Notes: generated by a model from the sequence alone, not told the origin. Positions 25,004 through 33,496 are shown, numbered from the stretch's first letter. The stretch: 41,176 bases of DNA from Actinomadura sp. GC306 (GCF_004348665.1 NZ_SMKM01000025.1:1-41176), one strand, 5' to 3'. Made by a program: numbers and translations.

Positions 25004-25186
25004 TCACGGAGCGGGGGTCCTGGCCTCGTCGACGAGCAGGACGGGGATGTCGTCGCGGACGGGGTACGCGTACCCGCACGAGCCGGTGCACACCAGCTCG
25101 GCGGCGGCGTCGTCGGTGCGGAGCCCGCCGCCGCAGTTGGGGCAGGCGAGAATCTCCAGGAGCCAGGAGTCGAGCTTCAGCGTCAT
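25004..25186 (-). CDS. Trm112-like zinc-ribbon protein
   Basis: The 60-residue protein is a Trm112/UPF0434 family member: [20 protein letters not shown], then [20 protein letters not shown]. Two Cys pairs (CPNC and the later C...C) could bind zinc. In eukaryotes Trm112 activates methyltransferases; the bacterial role is less clear. I start at the ATG at 25186, which gives the usual family length. GTG codons at 25213 and 25231 are in frame, and the latter overlaps the manB stop as GTGA; the 16-bp duplication in this stretch makes the start uncertain. It stands between manB and the SIS gene in the same operon. Confidence 0.85.
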   Translation of the reverse strand: MTLKLDSWLLEILACPNCGGGLRTDDAAAELVCTGSCGYAYPVRDDIPVLLVDEARTPAP

Positions 25187-25208
25187 GGCAGCGTCGTTTC
25201 CCTTCGCA

Positions 25209-25242
25209 GTCACTTCTCCCTGACCGGTCACTTCTCCCTGAC
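25209..25242 (-). repeat. Two 16-bp direct repeats over the manB stop codon
   Basis: GTCACTTCTCCCTGAC occurs at 25209-25224 and again at 25227-25242, period 18. The second copy contains the manB stop codon (25228-25230). The first copy lies between manB and the Trm112-like gene, adding GGGAGAA and an in-frame GTG upstream of that gene. A recent tandem duplication is the simplest explanation. Confidence 0.8.
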
Positions 25243-26583
25243 GAGGGCCAGGACCTCGTCACGGATCGCCGCCATGGTCGCCTCGTCGCCCGCCTCCGCG
25301 TTGAGGCGCAGCAGCGGTTCGGTGTTGGACGGCCGCAGGTTGAACCACCAGCCGGCGGCCTCGTCGCCCACGGTCAGCCCGTCGAGCTCGTCCATCGCGA
25401 CGCCGGGGCGCCCCTCGAACGCGGCGCGGACCTTCGCGGTGGCGGCCGCCTGGTCGGCGACCTCGCTGTTGATCTCGCCGGACGCCACGTACCGGGTGTA
25501 CTCGCCGAGCAGCTCCGACAGCGGCCCGTCCTGCCCGCCGAGCGCCGCGAGGACGTGCATCGCGGCCAGCATGCCCGAGTCGGCGAACCAGAAGTCGCGG
25601 AAGTAGAAGTGCGCCGAATGCTCGCCGCCGAACACCGCGCCCGTCTCGGCCATCGTCTGCTTGATGAACGAGTGCCCGACGCGCGTCCGGACGGGCGTCC
25701 CGCCGTGCTCGGCGACGATCTCCGGAACGGCCCGCGAGGTGATCAGGTTGTGCACGATCGACGAGCCGGGGTACTTGGCCAGCTCGCGCGTCGCGACCAG
25801 CGCCGTGATCGCGGACGGGGCGACGATCTCGCCGCGCTCGTCCACGACGAAGCAGCGGTCGGCGTCGCCGTCGAACGCCAGCCCGATGTCGGCGCCGGTC
25901 TCGCGGACCTTGGCCTGCAGGTCGCGCAGGTTCTCCGGCTCGATCGGGTTGGCCTCGTGGTTGGGGAAGGTGCCGTCCAGCTCGAAGTACAGCGGCACCA
26001 GGTCGATCGGCAGGCCCTCGAACACCGACGGGACGGTGTGCCCGCCCATGCCGTTGCCCGCGTCCACGACGACCTTGAGCGGGCGGATCGACGACAGGTC
26101 GACCAGCGTCTTGAGGTGGTCGGCGTAGCCCTTGAGGACGTCCCGCCGCGTGACCGTGCCCGGCTCGCCGTCATACGCGGGGACGCCGTTCTCGATCATC
26201 TCGCGGATCTCGGCGAGGCCGGTGTCGCTGCTGATCGGGCGGGCGCCGGAGCGGCACAGCTTCAGCCCGTTGTACTTGGCGGGGTTGTGGCTCGCGGTGA
26301 ACATCGCGCCGGGCAGGTCGAGGCTGCCGCTGGCGTAGTAGAGCAGGTCCGTGGAGCCGAGCCCGGCCTCGATCACGTCCGCGCCCTGCGCGGTCGCGCC
26401 GCGCGCGAACGCCTCGGCCAGCGGGACCGACGACTCCCGCATGTCGTGCGCGGTGACGACCGCGCTCGCGCCGGTCACCCGGACGAACGCCGCGCCCGCC
26501 GCCTCGGCGACCGCGGTGTCGAGCTCGTCCGGTACGACACCGCGGATGTCGTACGCCTTGAAGATCTTGGCGAGGTCGCCCAC
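25228..26583 (-). CDS. manB: Phosphomannomutase/phosphoglucomutase
   Basis: The 451-residue enzyme interconverts mannose-6-phosphate and mannose-1-phosphate, supplying GDP-mannose for glycans. It is complete: phosphoserine loop Ser98 in FTASHNP, magnesium loop DGDADR at 238-243, sugar loop GGEHSAH and phosphate loop [11 protein letters not shown] near the C-terminus. The GTG at 26583 has AGGGAGCAGGA just upstream. It leads the operon with the Trm112-like, SIS-domain and CDF genes. In mycobacteria the same gene (Rv3257c) has the same neighbours. Glucose-phosphate activity is possible, since the family is often dual. Confidence 0.95.
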   Translation of the reverse strand: MGDLAKIFKAYDIRGVVPDELDTAVAEAAGAAFVRVTGASAVVTAHDMRESSVPLAEAFARGATAQGADVIEAGLGSTDLLYYASGSLDLPGAMFTASHNPAKYNGLKLCRSGARPISSDTGLAEIREMIENGVPAYDGEPGTVTRRDVLKGYADHLKTLVDLSSIRPLKVVVDAGNGMGGHTVPSVFEGLPIDLVPLYFELDGTFPNHEANPIEPENLRDLQAKVRETGADIGLAFDGDADRCFVVDERGEIVAPSAITALVATRELAKYPGSSIVHNLITSRAVPEIVAEHGGTPVRTRVGHSFIKQTMAETGAVFGGEHSAHFYFRDFWFADSGMLAAMHVLAALGGQDGPLSELLGEYTRYVASGEINSEVADQAAATAKVRAAFEGRPGVAMDELDGLTVGDEAAGWWFNLRPSNTEPLLRLNAEAGDEATMAAIRDEVLALVREK

Positions 26584-26770
26584 TCCTGCTCCCTGTCCGA
26601 AGAGACCGGCCGGTCGGAATCCGGCCCGGGTGAGCGCCGCCCGGAGGCGGCGGCCCCGGAAACGGCGACGGAGACACGAGCCTACCGGGACGGGGGGTCA
26701 CGGCCGGACGGGATGTCACCGCACCGGCGGCACCGGATTCCCGCGGACGGATCTTCCCCCGCGGGCGGGT

Positions 26771-26803
26771 CTCACTCCTGGCTCATTCCCGGCTCACTCC
26801 TGG
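26771..26803 (-). repeat. Three tandem 11-bp repeats over the DUF3499 stop codon
   Basis: CTCACTCCTGG (26771-26781), CTCATTCCCGG (26782-26792) and CTCACTCCTGG (26793-26803) follow each other without gaps. The third contains the stop codon of the DUF3499 gene (26794-26796). The period of 11 is not a multiple of 3, so all but the last unit lie outside the coding frame. Confidence 0.8.
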
Positions 26804-27174
26804 CCGGGCTGCGTCGCCGCGGGCTCGGAGCGGAGGACGCGCAGGTGGCCGCGGCGGCCGACCTCGGTGCCCTGGCCGACCGGCTCCTGGCCGGTGCCGG
26901 GGGCGGGCCTGGCGGCCTCGCGGACCGCGTCGGCGAGGGCCTCCAGGTCGTCGGCGCTGGGCTCGGCCTCCTCCTCGACCGGCAGCCGGACGAGTTCCCA
27001 GCCCATGGGGGCGGTGAGCCGCTCGGAATGCTCCGCGCACAGGTCGTAGCAGTGCGGCTCCGCGTACGTGGCCAGCGGCCCCAGGACCGCGGTGGAGTCA
27101 CGGTAGACGTACGTGAGCGTGAACACTGCAGGCGCCTTGCAGGCGGTGCGGGAGCAGGTACGGACGGGGCTCAC
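26794..27174 (-). CDS. DUF3499 protein
   Basis: The 126-residue protein belongs to DUF3499, found across actinobacteria next to manB (Rv3258c in mycobacteria). The core is SPVRTCSRTACKAPAVFTLT, then YVYRDSTAVLGPLATYAEPH and CYDLCAEHSERLTAPMGWEL. The four cysteines and the flanking histidines (PHCYDLCAEH) look like a zinc site. The C-terminal 55 residues are variable and acidic, then basic. The GTG at 27174 is chosen from the family N-terminus; an AGGGAGG box stands 13 bases away. It is divergent from the metallopeptidase-family gene, with 223 bp between the starts. Function unknown. Confidence 0.88.
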   Translation of the reverse strand: MSPVRTCSRTACKAPAVFTLTYVYRDSTAVLGPLATYAEPHCYDLCAEHSERLTAPMGWELVRLPVEEEAEPSADDLEALADAVREAARPAPGTGQEPVGQGTEVGRRGHLRVLRSEPAATQPGQE

Positions 27175-27385
27175 GATGGCTGACCGTACCTCCCTCCCCC
27201 CGGCTCCGCCACCACCCGGGCGCACGTGTCGCCGTTACCGGGCGATTTCCGAGGTAACAGTTACATTCCGTGTGGACTCCGACTCTCACCGTGCGGGGTC
27301 TGGACCGGGCGCGCCAGCCGTGGCAGTCCGTCGCCCCGCCGGCGCTCGACCCCGTGACGCCCGATGGCACGGCCGGAGGCAGAGG

Positions 27386-27391
27386 TACTCT
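27386..27391 (+). promoter_or_regulatory. -10 hexamer TACTCT for a leaderless mRNA
   Basis: TACTCT is followed by TGAGGC and the GTG at 27398, a spacing of 6 bases. The GAGG inside the spacer could alternatively act as a weak ribosome site on a longer transcript. Confidence 0.5.
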
Positions 27392-27397
27392 TGAGGC

Positions 27398-27883
27398 GTG
27401 CGATCCCGTGTGGCAGGCGTACGGCGTCGCGACCGGCGCGGTCGCGGCGTTCGCGGTCCTCTGGCACCCCGGCGGGCGCCGGTCTCGCGCACCCGCGCGG
27501 AGCGGTTCGAGGACCTCGTGGACGACGAGGTCCGGCGGCTGCACCTGCGCTGGGGCCGGGAACTGGCCGGGGTGGCGTTCACGGTCGAGGACGTCCCGAG
27601 CGTGGAGCCGTTGTTCGACGGCCCCGTCCCGCTCGGGCAGACCGTCCTCGCGCCCCCGCCCGGCGGCCGGCCGCCGGACGCCGCCCGGCCCGCCGTCCCC
27701 GCGCCGGCCGAGGGCGACCCGGCGGTGCGCATCGTGGTGTTCCGCCGTCCCGTCGAGGCCCGCGCCACCGGGGACGCCGAGATGTCCCTGCTGATCCGCG
27801 ACCTGCTCGTCGAGGAGGTCGCGGACCTGCTCGGCCTGTCCCCCGAGTCCGTCGACCCGAGCTACGACTCCCCCGACGACTGA
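27398..27883 (+). CDS. Metallopeptidase-family protein lacking HExxH (Rv3259-like)
   Basis: The 161-residue protein has the fold pattern of the small zincin-like 'metallopeptidase family' (RTRAERFEDLVDDEVRRLHL, then VAFTVEDVPS and PAVRIVVFRRPVEARA). In that family the next helix holds the zinc motif HExxH, but here it reads LIRDLLVEEVADLLGLSPES, with no histidine. The mycobacterial neighbour Rv3259 appears, from memory, to lack the motif too, so loss is probably typical of this orthologous group, not damage. A non-catalytic role is likely. The N-terminus is basic. The GTG at 27398 is the only sensible start and follows TACTCT by 6 bases. The next gene converges. Confidence 0.8.
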   Translation: MRSRVAGVRRRDRRGRGVRGPLAPRRAPVSRTRAERFEDLVDDEVRRLHLRWGRELAGVAFTVEDVPSVEPLFDGPVPLGQTVLAPPPGGRPPDAARPAVPAPAEGDPAVRIVVFRRPVEARATGDAEMSLLIRDLLVEEVADLLGLSPESVDPSYDSPDD

Positions 27884-27907
27884 CCCTCCGGCGGGCGCGC
27901 GAGCCCG

Positions 27908-29467
27908 CTAGCCGGGGATGAGCGCGGTCTGCGAGTCGGCCGTGTCCGGCAGGTGGAGCGTCGTGCGCGCCGGGATGATCGGCAGGACGGTGAACAGGTA
28001 CCCGCCGCCCTTGCCCGTGGCGAGCACCCGGGACGCGTGCACGGGCCCGGACCCGGGCTTCGGGACGATCACGGCGCCGTAGGCCGCGTCCTTCCCGCCG
28101 GTCCCGGGCGGGGCCTCCAGCTCGGCCCGGACGGTGCTCCCGGCCGGGATCTCGACGTCCTTCGGCGCGCTCGTCCCCTCGGCGTTCAGCGTCCTGACCT
28201 GGACGGTCGCCGCGCCCGCCGGGGCGCTGACGAGCAGGGCGGAGTCGAAGCGGTTGTCGGCGACGATCCCGGGCCCGGACGCGGTGAGCGGCGGGGTGGC
28301 GGTGCCGTAGCCGACGTCGGCGCCGCGCTTCGCGGCGAAGCCCGCGATGATCGGGCGGTCCGCGAGCAGCCGGACGGCGGCGGCCTTGCCGAGGAGGGCG
28401 CGGTCGAGGCCGACGGACGTGACGGTCCGCGCGGGGGCGTCCACGATCTCCCGGCCCTGCGGGTTGTAGGTGCCCTCCGCGGTGATCACCTGCACCCGGA
28501 TCTGCGCGTCGGACTCGCCGGGCACCGCGACGACCAGGCGGCGCTCGCCGTCGCCGTCCGGCACCCCGGGGACGATCAGGGACGGCGCGGCGGCGTGCGC
28601 GCGCGGCAGCCACTCGATGCCCTTCTTCTCGCCGATCCGGACCCGCACGGACGCGGCGACCCGGCCGGTGGTCGTCCGGACGCGCAGGCCGAGGTCGGCG
28701 GCGGACCGCACGACGTCGCCGAGGCCCTCCGTCGACTCCCCGATCTTCACGACCCTGGTGGTGTACGGGTCGACGCGGATGCCGCGGCCGTCGACGCTCT
28801 CAAGGGGGCCTTCGCCGGAGAGGGCGGTGAGGTCCGCGAACGCCGGCTGCCCGTCGACGTTGGTGAGGTAGAGGTCGAGTTCGTCGGCGGTGTCAGGGCC
28901 CGGCCCGAGGAACCAGTGGTCGGTGCCGGGGGTGGCGCAGCGCGCGCCCGCGAGGCCGCGGTCGTTGCCGCCGCCCCAGTGGGTGGTCTGCTCGGCTTCC
29001 AGCCCGGCGGCCATGGCGCCGGTGGCGCGGAGGGTGTAGGAGTCCTCGCCGGACTTGGTGTTCTCGTCCCAGCCCTGGCCGGGCGCCGACATGGCCCCGA
29101 GCGCGGGGCCGCCCTTGGTCGGCGTCAGGGCGACGCTACCGCCGCCCTTGCGGTCGGGGAGCGACTGCATGGCCAGCCGCCCGCCCTCGTGCCCCGGGCA
29201 CACCATGACGGCGGTGGTGATGAAGGCCGCCCGGCCGTTCTCGGAGGCTTCTCCGGGACGGGAGAACGACGCGGCCCCGTACAGCGACGCGAGGGCGACG
29301 AGCACCAGGGCGGCGGTGGCATAGCGGCGAGTGAGCAGCCGCAGAACCTTCTCCAGGTTGACGTTCTTGACGTCGACCTTCAGGTTCGGCTTCTTGAAGC
29401 TCGGCTTCGTGAGGTTCGGCTTCTTGAGATTCGCGCCCAGCTTGAGTTTCGGCTTGAGGTTCCTCAT
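27908..29467 (-). CDS. DUF5719 membrane-anchored extracellular protein
   Basis: The 519-residue protein has a Lys-rich cytoplasmic N-terminus with pentapeptide repeats (NLKKP, NLTKP, SFKKP at residues 13-27) and one membrane helix at about 50-68 (TAALVLVALASLYGAA). A large beta-rich extracellular part follows, containing the DUF5719 region (SVGLDRALLGKAAAVRLLAD, then RPIIAGFAAKRG). Its ATG at 29467 overlaps the stop of the large glycosyltransferase gene by one base, so the two are co-translated and probably work together in making or anchoring an envelope glycan. The frame runs on upstream to 29815, but that is antisense-type read-through over the neighbour. The biochemical role is unknown. 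Confidence 0.85.
   Translation of the reverse strand: MRNLKPKLKLGANLKKPNLTKPSFKKPNLKVDVKNVNLEKVLRLLTRRYATAALVLVALASLYGAASFSRPGEASENGRAAFITTAVMVCPGHEGGRLAMQSLPDRKGGGSVALTPTKGGPALGAMSAPGQGWDENTKSGEDSYTLRATGAMAAGLEAEQTTHWGGGNDRGLAGARCATPGTDHWFLGPGPDTADELDLYLTNVDGQPAFADLTALSGEGPLESVDGRGIRVDPYTTRVVKIGESTEGLGDVVRSAADLGLRVRTTTGRVAASVRVRIGEKKGIEWLPRAHAAAPSLIVPGVPDGDGERRLVVAVPGESDAQIRVQVITAEGTYNPQGREIVDAPARTVTSVGLDRALLGKAAAVRLLADRPIIAGFAAKRGADVGYGTATPPLTASGPGIVADNRFDSALLVSAPAGAATVQVRTLNAEGTSAPKDVEIPAGSTVRAELEAPPGTGGKDAAYGAVIVPKPGSGPVHASRVLATGKGGGYLFTVLPIIPARTTLHLPDTADSQTALIPG
29372..29431 (-). repeat. Degenerate 15-bp coding repeats in the DUF5719 gene
   Basis: Four 15-base units encode NLKKP, NLTKP, SFKKP and NLKVD. 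GGCTTC is the shared core on the plus strand. They give the protein a regularly spaced, positively charged cytoplasmic tail. Confidence 0.7.
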
Positions 29468-32400
29468 CACGACACCTCCTCCGGGCTGGGCGCCGCCACC
29501 GGCTGGGGAACCGGTGCCTCGTGCCGGACGCGGGAGCGGTGCCGGCGGCGACGGCCGCGTTTGCCTTTGCCTCGGCGCCGCTCGCGCTCCCCGCCGAACG
29601 GCCCGCTGAAGGGCGGGGCGTCGGACTGCGCCCCGGGCATCGCGAGCGCGACGACCAGCAGCACCGCGATGCCCTGGACGACCATCCACGCGTGCCGCAT
29701 GGTCATCGACCTCTCCAGCCGGAACTCGCCTCCGGCGGCGGGGACGTCGTAGCCCTGCGCCCAGCCGTCCACCGTCCGCCCCTTGGCGTCCCGGCCGTTC
29801 AGCGTCGCCCGCCACCCTCCGTCGGCGGGTTCGGCCAGGAGCAGGGTCCGCCGGCCCTCACCCGGTGGGATGCGGATGTCGGCGTCGATGCGTCCGGCGC
29901 GCAGGGGCGTCACGGTGGAGCCTTCGACGAGCATCATCCGGGCGGACGGCGAGTGGAGCCGCCACACGGCGAACGTCCCCGTGCGGCTGAGGCGCATCAG
30001 TTCGGGCGCCGCGTCGAGGGCCTTGGTGGTGGGGTCCGTCCTGGGGTAGGGCACGACGATGTACTGGACGCCCATCCGGGTCAGCGCGGGCCCCGCATCG
30101 CCCTCCTGGCCGGCGACCAGACCGGCGACGAGGCCGTCCAGGCGGTCGCGGGCCGGGCCGCCGGACATGACCTCCGCCTCCCCGATCCGCGGGCCCGCGT
30201 CCCTGAGGACCGTGTAGGAGACACGTCCCGCCGGCTCCTTGCTCAGGACGAGCGTGCGCACCCCGCCGGGCGCGTGCACGAACGCGGGGACGGTGTCGGG
30301 ATCGACCTCGGTGAGCGGGCCGCCCGCGCCGCCGGCGACCCAGAACCCGGCGGCCAGCACGGGTGCGCTGAGCGCGGCGAGCGCCACCGCCGCCCCGCCC
30401 GCCCGGTGGAGCCGGTGATCGCTCGCGAGGGCCTCGGTGGCGCGCAGCACCGCGGCCGTCGCGGCGAATAGCACCCCCGCGCCCGCGAAGAGCAGCGCGA
30501 CTCCCGGCCAGGCGGGCGCCGCGTCGGCGCCCTTGGTCACGGTGGCGGCGCTGGCCAGCGTCGCGACGAGCAGCCCGAAGATGGCCAGCAGCCAGCCCGC
30601 GAGGACGGCGTTGCGGCGGCGGCGCAGCGGCAGCGCGCACACGGCGACGGCGAACAGCCCGGCCAGCGCCCACCGCGCGGGGGTGCCGGGTCCGCCCGGG
30701 TCGAGGAGCAGCAGGTCCGCCGCGGCCGCGGGCTCGATCCGGCGGTGCAGGCCCGCCTCGGTGAGGAACCGCGACGGGTGCAGCAGCAGGCCGGCCGTCC
30801 ACGGCAGCAGCAGGAGCGGCGGGACGCCGAGCGCGATGGCGAGGTGGCGCCGCCCGCTCGGCTCCGGCCGGTCGAACAGCGCCCACACCAGCCCGGCGGC
30901 GACCACGCAGATCAGCCAGGTGAGCGGGACGAACGCCATCGCGACGGCGAGCAGCAGCGCGACCGTCCACGCGGACCGCCCGGCGCGCTTGCGCAGCGTC
31001 CGGGCGTCGGGGGCGGCGGCGCCCTTGCGCGGTGTGTTCGCGCGCGAGACGCCGTACACGCGGGCGGCGTGCACGGCGATCAGCGGGAGCAGGACGTGGA
31101 CGACGGCCGTCCCCAGCCGGCCGCCCGCGATGGCCCCCGTGGCGGACGGCAGCAGCGCGTACACGGCGGCGAACCACGCCCGGACCGCGGCGACGGGGAC
31201 GCGCAGGCCGCTCCGCCGGGCGCGCCGCCCGGGACGCGGCGGGGCCGGCACCAGCAGCCGCGAGGCGTAGTAGGCGGTCAGGCCCGCCAGCGGCACGCTG
31301 CCGAGCAGCAGGACCGACACCGCCAGCCACGGCTTGCCGAACAGGACCGTGGACACGACGGCGAGGACCCCCACATACGGCGGGCTGCCCGCGTCGCTGC
31401 CGAGCCCCACCGGATGCCACCCGGAGAGGTACTGCGCCCACAGGTCGCTCGCGCCGCCCCACGCGGGCACGAGCGCACCCCCGCCGAGCCGCCCGGCGGC
31501 GGTGAGCAGGGAGCGCTCGGCGGCGACCGCGAGGGCGGCCAGCGCCAGCACGAGCAGGACGCCGGGGCGGGCGAGGAACCGGCGGACCGGGCCGGGCTCG
31601 CGGGAGCCCGGCTCCTCGTCGATGTCCTCGCGGTCGCGCTCGTGGGCGGCGAGGTACTCCGCCGCCGCCTCGACCGTGCGGCGCAGGACGACCCGGCGGG
31701 CCTGGAAGCGGCGGATGCTGCGGTGGGCGCGCGTCCGGCCGTCCGTTCTGGCGGCCCGCGCGCGCCGCAGCCGGCCCGGGTCGCGCAGCACGTCGGCGAG
31801 CGCGCGGACCTCCTCGCGGGCCGCCGCCGGCCGTTTGGTGAGCACCAGGTAGAGCGCGTGGACGAGGGAGGCCCAGACGTTGCGCGCCAGGGCCCGCACC
31901 ATCGCGGGGAGCGGCTGGTTGGCGAGCAGCGTGTGGAGGGCGTTGCGGCGGTCGCGGCGGGACGGGTGCTCGGCGGTCATGCCGATCTCGCGGAGCCCCC
32001 GCCGGGCCGCCTCGGCGTGGTAGACGACCGCGTCGCTCGCGGTCACCACCCGGTAGCCGGCGGCGTGCACCCGCCAGCAGAAGTCGAGGTCGTCGCGGAA
32101 GATGCCGTACTCGACGTCGAAGCCGCCGAGCCGGTCCCACACGTCCCGGCGGACCAGCATCCCGGCGCTGCTCACGGCGAGCACGTCGCGGACGCCGTCG
32201 TGCTGCCCCTGGTCGAACTCGCGCCGGTCGAGGCCGGTCTGGCGGCGTCCGGCGGCGTCGACGGTGACGCCCAGCTCGCGCAGGACGTGCCGGTCGGCCC
32301 AGTCGCGGACCTTGGGGCCGAGCACCGCCACGTTGGGGTCGGTGTCGGCGGTCCGCAGCAGGTGGGCGAGCGCGTCGGGCGCGGGCGCGGAGTCGTCGTG

Positions 32401-32751
32401 CAGCAGCCAGATCCACTCGGTGCGCACCGGCGTCTCGTAGGACGAGTGCGGGTGGGCGCCGGAGCCGGGATCGTCGGCCGGGACGGGGGCGGACGCGGCG
32501 TCCTGGCGGAGGGCCTCCGCGACGGCCTCCCCGTAGCCGGTGGTGCGCGGCAGCGTGAGGACCGCGGGCCGGCCGAGGACCTCGGCGAGGATCGCGGGCC
32601 CGCGGTCGCGGCTTCCGGTGTCCACGGTGACGAGGCGCTGCACCGGACGCGCCTGCGTCAGCAGCGCCTTCAGCGTCTCGGGGAGCCACCGCGCACCGTC
32701 ATGGGTGACGAGGACGGCCGTGACGATATGGCGATCGAGAGTGGGGGCCAA
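29467..32751 (-). CDS. Large family-2 glycosyltransferase with polytopic membrane region
   Basis: The 1094-residue protein starts with a GT-A glycosyltransferase family 2 domain of about 270 residues: VTAVLVTHDGARWLPETLKA, VTVDTGSRDRG, LLHDDSAPAPDAL (acidic metal motif at 119-121) and a FDVEYGIFRDDLDFCWRVHA acceptor segment. From about residue 395 there are 10 or more membrane helices, then an extracellular C-terminal domain and a last helix (MVVQGIAVLLVVALAM) before an Arg-rich tail. Such fusions would add sugars from inside and handle a lipid-linked product in the membrane. The TTG at 32751 gives the natural N-terminus but lacks a ribosome site. It overlaps the DUF5719 gene downstream. Donor and acceptor are unknown. 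Confidence 0.88.
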   Translation of the reverse strand: MAPTLDRHIVTAVLVTHDGARWLPETLKALLTQARPVQRLVTVDTGSRDRGPAILAEVLGRPAVLTLPRTTGYGEAVAEALRQDAASAPVPADDPGSGAHPHSSYETPVRTEWIWLLHDDSAPAPDALAHLLRTADTDPNVAVLGPKVRDWADRHVLRELGVTVDAAGRRQTGLDRREFDQGQHDGVRDVLAVSSAGMLVRRDVWDRLGGFDVEYGIFRDDLDFCWRVHAAGYRVVTASDAVVYHAEAARRGLREIGMTAEHPSRRDRRNALHTLLANQPLPAMVRALARNVWASLVHALYLVLTKRPAAAREEVRALADVLRDPGRLRRARAARTDGRTRAHRSIRRFQARRVVLRRTVEAAAEYLAAHERDREDIDEEPGSREPGPVRRFLARPGVLLVLALAALAVAAERSLLTAAGRLGGGALVPAWGGASDLWAQYLSGWHPVGLGSDAGSPPYVGVLAVVSTVLFGKPWLAVSVLLLGSVPLAGLTAYYASRLLVPAPPRPGRRARRSGLRVPVAAVRAWFAAVYALLPSATGAIAGGRLGTAVVHVLLPLIAVHAARVYGVSRANTPRKGAAAPDARTLRKRAGRSAWTVALLLAVAMAFVPLTWLICVVAAGLVWALFDRPEPSGRRHLAIALGVPPLLLLPWTAGLLLHPSRFLTEAGLHRRIEPAAAADLLLLDPGGPGTPARWALAGLFAVAVCALPLRRRRNAVLAGWLLAIFGLLVATLASAATVTKGADAAPAWPGVALLFAGAGVLFAATAAVLRATEALASDHRLHRAGGAAVALAALSAPVLAAGFWVAGGAGGPLTEVDPDTVPAFVHAPGGVRTLVLSKEPAGRVSYTVLRDAGPRIGEAEVMSGGPARDRLDGLVAGLVAGQEGDAGPALTRMGVQYIVVPYPRTDPTTKALDAAPELMRLSRTGTFAVWRLHSPSARMMLVEGSTVTPLRAGRIDADIRIPPGEGRRTLLLAEPADGGWRATLNGRDAKGRTVDGWAQGYDVPAAGGEFRLERSMTMRHAWMVVQGIAVLLVVALAMPGAQSDAPPFSGPFGGERERRRGKGKRGRRRRHRSRVRHEAPVPQPVAAPSPEEVS

Positions 32752-32798
32752 GGGGTCGCTCGATCTGTGGGACGACAGGTACGTGGCCGAAACGACGG

Positions 32799-32832
32799 CA
32801 GCCGTGCCGACCCGAGGGGGCCGGCACGGCTG
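32799..32832 (-). terminator. Hairpin downstream of whiB2
   Basis: CAGCCGTGCCG (32799-32809) pairs perfectly with 32822-32832 around a 12-base loop. It lies about 130 bp after the WhiB stop and about 50 bp before the glycosyltransferase start, both on the minus strand. It probably ends the whiB2 transcript. There is no U-tract. Confidence 0.6.
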
Positions 32833-32959
32833 ACAACTGTACGCGTGGCCGCGGCGCGCACGCCCTGGATCGGCGAGATCCGGGTGCGCGGCCGGTCCGG
32901 CCGGGTCTCCCCCGTCGAAGAACCCGGGCGGGCCCGCGGGCCGCGCGGCCGGCCGGCGG

Positions 32960-33223
32960 CTAGACCGCCTGGCGCTTCAGCTTGCGGCGTTCCCGCTCGG
33001 AGAGCCCTCCCCAGATGCCGAAACGTTCGTCGTGCTGCAGCGCGTACTCAAGGCACTCCGTACGCACCTCGCATGCCCGGCACACCTTCTTGGCCTCGCG
33101 AGTGGAGCCGCCCTTCTCCGGAAAAAACGCCTCCGGGTCGGTCTGCGCGCACAGTGCGCGCTCCTGCCAGCCCAACTCTTCACCGTCTGTGCCGTGCGCC
33201 AGCGGGATGACCACCTCGCTCAC
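32960..33223 (-). CDS. whiB2: WhiB-family iron-sulfur regulator (WhiB2/WhmD type)
   Basis: The 87-residue protein has the four cluster-binding cysteines Cys25, Cys48, Cys51 and Cys57 (C...CRAC...C pattern), the G(I/V)WGG turn in ERFGIWGGLSERERRK and the basic C-terminal RRKLKRQAV that touches DNA. WhiB proteins bind a [4Fe-4S] cluster and the primary sigma factor. The position next to fbiA and manB matches mycobacterial whiB2 (Rv3260c) and its Streptomyces counterpart whiB, needed for septation and sporulation. The GTG at 33223 has GGGAGGTG just upstream. The 273 bp above it hold two palindromes and a direct repeat, unusual density for this window. Confidence 0.93.
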   Translation of the reverse strand: MSEVVIPLAHGTDGEELGWQERALCAQTDPEAFFPEKGGSTREAKKVCRACEVRTECLEYALQHDERFGIWGGLSERERRKLKRQAV

Positions 33224-33294
33224 AGCGCACCTCCCTGCCCGTGGAACCCCCTGGTCAATGCCGTCCCTCCGGTTACTTCCCCCGAGAAGGCATT

Positions 33295-33358
33295 GAAACT
33301 ACACCGACGAAATTACACGCGTGTAGCGCCCGCCCCGTCAAGCCGGAAAGCTTTCCGG
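33295..33358 (-). promoter_or_regulatory. whiB2 upstream control region: repeats and two palindromes
   Basis: GAAACTACAC (33295-33304) and GAAATTACAC (33309-33318) are direct repeats 14 bp apart. TACACGCGTGTA (33314-33325) is a perfect 12-bp palindrome overlapping the second repeat. CCGGAAAGCTTTCCGG (33343-33358) is a perfect 16-bp palindrome. They lie 72-135 bp upstream of the whiB2 start. On the coding strand the TGTAAT and TGTAGT in the repeats could serve as -10 elements. No specific regulator can be named. Confidence 0.6.
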
Positions 33359-33432
33359 GGCGACTTAGCGGGTTATGCCGGGCGGGTCGGCCGACCCGCG
33401 GCTGAAGATCGGTAAAACGGAGGGTCACCCGC

Positions 33433-33468
33433 GGGATTCGGCGGCGGCATTCGGCACCGGGATTCGGC
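33433..33468. repeat. Three 13-bp-period repeats of GG(G/C)ATTCGGC
   Basis: GGGATTCGGC at 33433, GGCATTCGGC at 33446 and GGGATTCGGC at 33459 are spaced exactly 13 bp apart. They lie 29-64 bp downstream of the stop of the Q/G/Y-rich membrane protein gene on the minus strand. The following GCGCCGCGAATC (33467-33478) can pair back with the third unit, so the array may also act as a terminator. Confidence 0.65.
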
Positions 33469-33496
33469 GCCGCGAATCAGCGGCGGGGCGGCCGGC

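Noticed and set aside
23857..27183. A 1108-codon plus-strand open frame
   Set aside because: It is antisense to the SIS, Trm112, manB and DUF3499 genes, all of which have clear domains.
30745..33210. An 821-codon plus-strand open frame
   Set aside because: It is antisense to the glycosyltransferase and whiB2 genes and is of low-complexity shadow composition.
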